This document shows, in pieces, positions 6,924 through 9,545 of a stretch of DNA of 9,545 bases. The notes under the pieces are model-generated. The model ran no database searches, was not told where the DNA came from, and was given only the letters and a program-made list of their open reading frames with translations. This stretch comes from Acetobacteraceae bacterium (lineage in GTDB: Bacteria; Pseudomonadota; Alphaproteobacteria; Acetobacterales; Acetobacteraceae), in contig PLSZ01000246.1 of assembly GCA_003164305.1 (NCBI GenBank), positions 8,387 through 17,931 on the forward strand, given 5' to 3'. Made by a program: the position numbers and the translations under genes. Position 1 is the first letter of the stretch. Each line of letters opens with the position of its first letter.

Positions 6924-7496
6924 TTATGCCTCCGCCGCGGGGGGAACCAGGCCGTCGGGCGGCCATGCCGCGACGCCATCCTCCAACGGGATTTTAAGGT
7001 TGCGCAACAACATCGAAAACATCGTCCAGTTGCCCATCGCGACGACGAACTCCACCTGTTGCGCCGGATCGGCGATGTGCTTCGTCACTTCGGCCCATGT
7101 CGTATCCGAAATGGTCTCGCCGGCGAGCGATTCATCCGTCGCCGCCAACACCGCCCGGTCCGCCGCGGTCAGCCGGTCCGACGCGCGCCAGTCGCGTACC
7201 GCCAACACATCCTCGGGCGAGATCCCCGCCGTGGTCGCGACCCGCCAGTGCTGCGTCCACTCATAAACCGAGCCGGTGACCCAACCAATGCGCATGATCA
7301 TCAACTCACGCGGCCGCGTATCGAACGTGTTGCGCAACAGCAACGTCGTCAATTGCCCAAACACCGCCTTCAACAATGGCGGATTGTTCGCCAATACGCG
7401 AAACGCGGAACGCGTCGCCATCGGCGCGGGCAAGCCAATCTCGTCGCCTAACCGAGCCGCCGTCTCCATCGACACCATCGCCACCCGTCCGGTCAT
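6924..7496 (-). CDS. Carboxymuconolactone decarboxylase (CMD) family protein
   Basis: A 190-residue helical protein from ATG 7496. Seen: FRVLANNPPLLKAVFGQL (32-49), then the CMD core RPRELMIMRIGWVTGSVYEW (61-80) continuing TQHWRVATTAGIS (81-93), with E79 and H83 in the family pattern E-x-x-x-H. A second helical part includes LTAADRAVLAATDE (109-122) and QVEFVVAMGNWTMFSMLLRNL (147-167). The CxxC of AhpD peroxidases is absent, so this is not a thiol peroxidase of that type. Family knowledge: 4-carboxymuconolactone decarboxylase belongs to the family, but most members like this one have no proven reaction. Start: GGGAG lies seven bases before 7496. The frame is open further upstream to 7940, but that part runs through the intergenic repeat and the opposing gene. 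It leads the operon with the flavin oxidoreductase, suggesting a shared catabolic or detoxification step. Confidence 0.87.
   Translation of the reverse strand: MTGRVAMVSMETAARLGDEIGLPAPMATRSAFRVLANNPPLLKAVFGQLTTLLLRNTFDTRPRELMIMRIGWVTGSVYEWTQHWRVATTAGISPEDVLAVRDWRASDRLTAADRAVLAATDESLAGETISDTTWAEVTKHIADPAQQVEFVVAMGNWTMFSMLLRNLKIPLEDGVAAWPPDGLVPPAAEA
6929..6933 (-). promoter_or_regulatory. Shine-Dalgarno site of the LLM oxidoreductase inside the CMD gene end
   Basis: GGAGG on the minus strand lies within the last codons of the CMD gene, nine bases before ATG 6919. Ribosomes finishing the CMD reading frame would pass over it, which favours coupled translation. Confidence 0.65.
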
Positions 7497-7579
7497 CGCA
7501 TCGCTCCCGCCGCCGTTCCTCCGGATCGTCCCCCGGCCACGGCCCCGCGGCAAGGGCTGACGTTCGGGGGGAGGAAAGG

Positions 7580-7596
7580 CCAGGGCTCTGCCCTGG
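7580..7596. repeat. Hairpin in the left arm of the inverted repeat
   Basis: CCAGGGC-TCT-GCCCTGG forms a perfect 7-bp stem with a 3-base loop. It is the counterpart of the hairpin at 7768-7784 in the other arm. Confidence 0.75.
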
Positions 7597-7601
7597 ACCC
7601 G

Positions 7602-7621
7602 CGAGGGGCTTTGCCCCCTCG
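7602..7621. repeat. Second hairpin in the left arm
   Basis: CGAGGGGC (7602-7609), loop TTT, GCCCCCTCG (7613-7621): an 8-bp stem with one bulged C. The matching place in the right arm, around 7746-7760, also forms a small stem (AGGGC-GA-GCCCT at 7748-7759). Confidence 0.65.
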
Positions 7622-7656
7622 ACCCCCAGCAAAGGCACGCCTTTGCAATCCGTCCA

Positions 7657-7734
7657 TTGGTGGGTTGGGGGAGAGGGGGCCTACGGTGACCGTTGTTACG
7701 GTCCGTGTCGGCCCCCTCTCCTCCAACCCACCAA
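7657..7734. repeat. Core inverted repeat with 25-base arms and a 28-base centre
   Basis: Arm 7657-7681 and arm 7710-7734 are reverse complements with a single mismatch (G at 7668 against the mirrored A). The centre contains its own stem GACCGT-TGTT-ACGGTC. Transcribed in either direction this would fold into a long stable hairpin, which could terminate or insulate between the two divergent genes or mark a transposition unit. Confidence 0.8.
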
Positions 7735-7767
7735 AAGAATGGTTCCAAGGGCGAGCCCTCGTGGGGT

Positions 7768-7784
7768 CCGGGGCAACGCCCCGG
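7768..7784. repeat. Hairpin in the right arm of the inverted repeat
   Basis: CCGGGGC-AAC-GCCCCGG forms a perfect 7-bp stem. Compared with the mirrored left-arm hairpin, the third base pair changes from A-T to G-C with both partners altered. Confidence 0.75.
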
Positions 7785-7839
7785 CGCTTCCTCCCCCGAA
7801 CGATTGCCCTTCTCGACGGGCCGTGGTCGGGTGCGGTTC

Positions 7840-7845
7840 GGAGGA
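7840..7845 (+). promoter_or_regulatory. Shine-Dalgarno site of the MFS transporter gene
   Basis: GGAGGA lies nine bases before GTG 7855. It is also the outer edge of the right repeat arm; the mirrored left arm carries a GGAGGA at about the same place, but the CMD gene uses a different GGGAG closer to its start. Confidence 0.6.
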
Positions 7846-7854
7846 AACGACAAC

Positions 7855-9057
7855 GTGAGTGACTCGCCGTTCCGGCGGATGATCCGTGCGAGCGCGCCGG
7901 ATTTCTGGCGTTTGTGGTTCGTGGGACTGGTGGTGTTCACCGTGCGCTGGCTCGAGACGGTCGCGGTCGGAGTCGTGGTGTATCAGCGCACCGGCTCGGC
8001 CTTTCTGGTCGCGATGATGACCATGCTGCGGCTGTTGCCGATGGGGTTGTTCGGCGCGTTTCTCGGTGCGTTGGCGGAGCGGTTCGACCGGCGACGGACT
8101 TTGATCGGCGTTGTGTTGTTGACGGGCTCGACGTCCGCGATTCTGGCGTTACTCGCGTGGACGGGCCGGCTGGAGGTCTGGCATCTGGCGCTCGCCAGTT
8201 TCGCCAACGGCTGCGGGTGGGCCACCGATAATCCGGTGCGGCGCATGATGATGGGCGAGGTCGTGGGCCGCGAGCATATGGGCACGGCGATGTCGCTTGA
8301 TGTCGGCGCCAACAACGCCAGCCGCATGGTCGGGCCGACGGTCGGCGGTCTGCTGCTGGCGAGCGTTGGAATCGAGGGCGTGTTCCTGTTGAGTGTCGCG
8401 ATGTATGGCGGCGCGTTGATCGCGGCGACGAGGGTGCGGTCGCGCATTCCTCGCGCGCCGGGGTCAAGCGCGATGCTGGCGCGGATCACCGAAGGCCTGG
8501 TCATCGTGCGCGGCGACAAGCGGCTGATTGGTACGTTGATCGTAACGATCATCTACAACGTGTTCGCTTGGCCGTTCACCAGCATGATCCCGGTCATCGG
8601 GCGGGATCGGTTGTTGTTGGGGCCGGAGGGCGTGGGCATCCTTGCCAGCCTGGACGGCATCGGCGCGTTCATCGGCGCGTTGTTGCTGGCGGTGTGGCTG
8701 ACGCCGCGATGGTACGCGCGAGCATACGTCGGCGGGGTCATCGCTTACATGATCATGTTGATCGTCTTCGCGGTCGTTACGACTCCGGTGTTCGCGGGCG
8801 CGGCGCTGTTGCTGACCGGCGTGGGCGGCGCGGGGTTTTCCACCATGCAGGCGACGTTGGTTTACCTGGCGGCGCCGCCGGAGATGCGGTCGCGCATTCT
8901 GGGCGTGCTGTCGGTGTGCATTGGCACGGGACCGATCGGGTTTGTCTGGCTCGGCTGGCTGGCGGACCGGATTGGCGCGCACAACGCGACGGCGGTGACC
9001 GGGGTGATTGGGCTGCTGGCCTTGGCGGCGACGTCGCGGCTGTGGCGGACGATCTGA
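7855..9057 (+). CDS. MFS transporter, EntS/MFS_3-like exporter type
   Basis: A 400-residue membrane protein from GTG 7855. Seen: about 12 hydrophobic segments, for example LWFVGLVVFTV (20-30), MGLFGAFLGAL (63-73), TLIGVVLLTGSTSAILALLAW (82-102, written with its loop), LLLASVGIEGVFLLSVAM (166-183), LIGTLIVTIIY (224-234), AFIGALLLAVWL (271-282) and VIAYMIMLIVFAVV (295-308). The MFS motif A lies between helices 2 and 3 as GALAERFDRRRTL (71-83), and a partial repeat WLADRIG (368-374) lies in the second half. Family knowledge: proton-driven transport; this subgroup includes enterobactin exporter EntS and putative drug effluxers. Substrate unknown. GTG is chosen because the frame upstream (to 7693) runs only through the repeat and a ribosome binding site precedes 7855. 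It is divergent from the CMD/LLM operon and may export a related compound. Confidence 0.88.
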   Translation: MSDSPFRRMIRASAPDFWRLWFVGLVVFTVRWLETVAVGVVVYQRTGSAFLVAMMTMLRLLPMGLFGAFLGALAERFDRRRTLIGVVLLTGSTSAILALLAWTGRLEVWHLALASFANGCGWATDNPVRRMMMGEVVGREHMGTAMSLDVGANNASRMVGPTVGGLLLASVGIEGVFLLSVAMYGGALIAATRVRSRIPRAPGSSAMLARITEGLVIVRGDKRLIGTLIVTIIYNVFAWPFTSMIPVIGRDRLLLGPEGVGILASLDGIGAFIGALLLAVWLTPRWYARAYVGGVIAYMIMLIVFAVVTTPVFAGAALLLTGVGGAGFSTMQATLVYLAAPPEMRSRILGVLSVCIGTGPIGFVWLGWLADRIGAHNATAVTGVIGLLALAATSRLWRTI

Positions 9058-9067
9058 GTGATCGCGG

Positions 9068-9545
9068 TTATTCCGCCGCCACGGTCAAAGGCTCCTGGCG
9101 CAGACCGCGCACGTAAGCGCGCACCATGTCGCCGAACTGCGCGAAGATGCGGCGGGACAGCGGGTTGTTGGGCCAGTCGTATTCCGGATGCCACTGCACG
9201 CCGACCGCGAAGCCCGACGCGGGACCGGCTTGCGAGGCGACCACGCGCACCGCCTCGATGGTGCCGTCGGGGGCGATGCCTTCGGCCACCAGGCCGGGCG
9301 CCAGTTGATCGATGCCCTGGTTGTGCAACGAGTTCACCGCGGTTTCCGTCGTGCCGGCCAGCTTGTGCAGCCATCCTCCCGGGATGATGCGAATGCCATG
9401 CGATTTGCCCTGTCGCACCTTCGCGGAGGGTTGCATCGGCGTCGAGTGATCGATCCGGTCCGGCAGATCCTGTAGTCTCTGATGCAGCGAGCCGCCCAAC
9501 GCGACGTTGAGTTCCTGAAAGCCGCGGCAGATCGCCAGCAGCGGC
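9068..9545 (-). CDS. Class-I glutamine amidotransferase-like hydrolase, peptidase C26/PuuD type, N-terminus beyond window
   Basis: The frame enters from the right edge and ends with TAA at 9068-9070, giving the last 158 residues. Seen: LAICRGFQELNVALGGSLHQ (3-22 of the visible part), where C6 is the nucleophile in the signature of gamma-glutamyl-gamma-aminobutyrate hydrolases; VNSLHNQGIDQLAPGLV (70-86); DGTIEAV (93-99); and VGVQWHPEYDW (114-124), giving the catalytic H119 and E121. The triad is complete. Family knowledge: cytosolic enzymes near 250 residues; PuuD removes glutamate from gamma-Glu-GABA in putrescine breakdown, but relatives cleave other gamma-glutamyl amides, so the exact substrate is open. 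About 90 N-terminal residues are missing. Its stop lies ten bases from that of the convergent MFS gene, with no terminator between them. Confidence 0.92.
   Translation of the reverse strand, partial: PLLAICRGFQELNVALGGSLHQRLQDLPDRIDHSTPMQPSAKVRQGKSHGIRIIPGGWLHKLAGTTETAVNSLHNQGIDQLAPGLVAEGIAPDGTIEAVRVVASQAGPASGFAVGVQWHPEYDWPNNPLSRRIFAQFGDMVRAYVRGLRQEPLTVAAE

Larger units (their letters stand above)
7511..7850. repeat. Large imperfect inverted repeat filling the CMD/MFS divergent intergenic region
   Basis: The 7497-7854 region has no gene. The left arm (about 7511-7681) and the reverse complement of the right arm (about 7710-7850) align along most of their length in the same order. Shared blocks include TTCCTCCG, CCACGGCCC, AAGGGC, CGTTCGGGGG, AGGAA, a hairpin followed by GGACCC, CGAGGG, and an innermost block of 25 bases with one mismatch. 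The left arm has roughly 30 extra bases, mostly the stem GCAAAGGC/GCCTTTGC (7629-7646). Each arm also carries local hairpins. Because of the symmetry, each divergent gene is preceded by a similar leader ending in a GGAGGA block. It may be two inverted copies of a dispersed hairpin-rich (REP/BIME- or MITE-like) element. No transposase is present. Confidence 0.8.

Noticed and set aside
7561..7802. A CRISPR array or insertion sequence in the hairpin-rich region
   Set aside because: There are no regularly spaced direct repeats with unique spacers, and no transposase or target-site duplication was seen; the structure is inverted, not direct.
7693..7854. An N-terminal extension of the MFS protein from 7693
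   Set aside because: It translates repeat DNA into a low-complexity Pro/Ser/Gly stretch; the GTG at 7855 has a ribosome binding site and begins the transporter-like sequence.
7497..7940. An N-terminal extension of the CMD protein up to 7940
   Set aside because: The extra frame translates the inverted repeat and the antisense of the MFS gene start, while CMD similarity and a ribosome binding site support 7496.

Overview
The window is high-GC bacterial DNA with strong G/C bias at third codon positions, dense genes and Shine-Dalgarno-led starts. Its gene families (TauD/TfdA dioxygenases, a luciferase-like flavin oxidoreductase, a carboxymuconolactone decarboxylase-like protein, a GT-D-fold protein) and its G/C-rich hairpin repeats suggest an alphaproteobacterium, perhaps of the Acetobacteraceae. 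That placement is inferred from gene content and base composition, not from a marker gene. No rRNA, tRNA, CRISPR array, transposase or phage gene was seen.

Layout. (1) 1-785, minus: the N-terminal 261 residues of a D-aminoacylase/N-acyl-D-amino-acid deacylase, cut by the left edge. (2) 1014-2363, plus: a gene of unknown function interrupted by one in-frame TAA at 1209-1211, with the same frame open on both sides. (3) 2480-5828, plus: a TauD/TfdA dioxygenase, then 6 bases later a TPR-like plus GT-D-fold glycosyltransferase-like protein, then after a 151-base hairpin-rich gap a second TauD/TfdA dioxygenase. (4) 5829-5959: a convergent gap with two hairpins and a short tandem repeat. (5) 5960-7496, minus: a two-gene operon, a CMD-family protein followed by an LLM-class flavin-dependent oxidoreductase. 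(6) 7497-7854: a 358-base divergent intergenic region that is largely one imperfect inverted repeat, so that both flanking genes have similar leaders. (7) 7855-9057, plus: an MFS transporter. (8) 9068-9545, minus: the C-terminal 158 residues of a class-I glutamine amidotransferase-like hydrolase of the C26/PuuD type, cut by the right edge.

Function. The window looks like an accessory metabolic region: two Fe(II)/2-oxoglutarate oxygenases, a flavin oxidoreductase with a CMD-like partner, an exporter-type MFS protein, and two amide hydrolases at the edges. The substrates cannot be read from sequence. I see no clearly new defence or mobile system. The observations most worth following are the mirror-image leader region at 7511-7850, with a compensatory base-pair change between its hairpins, and the nonsense-interrupted unknown gene, whose C-terminal half faintly recalls a CHAT protease fold without its catalytic residues.
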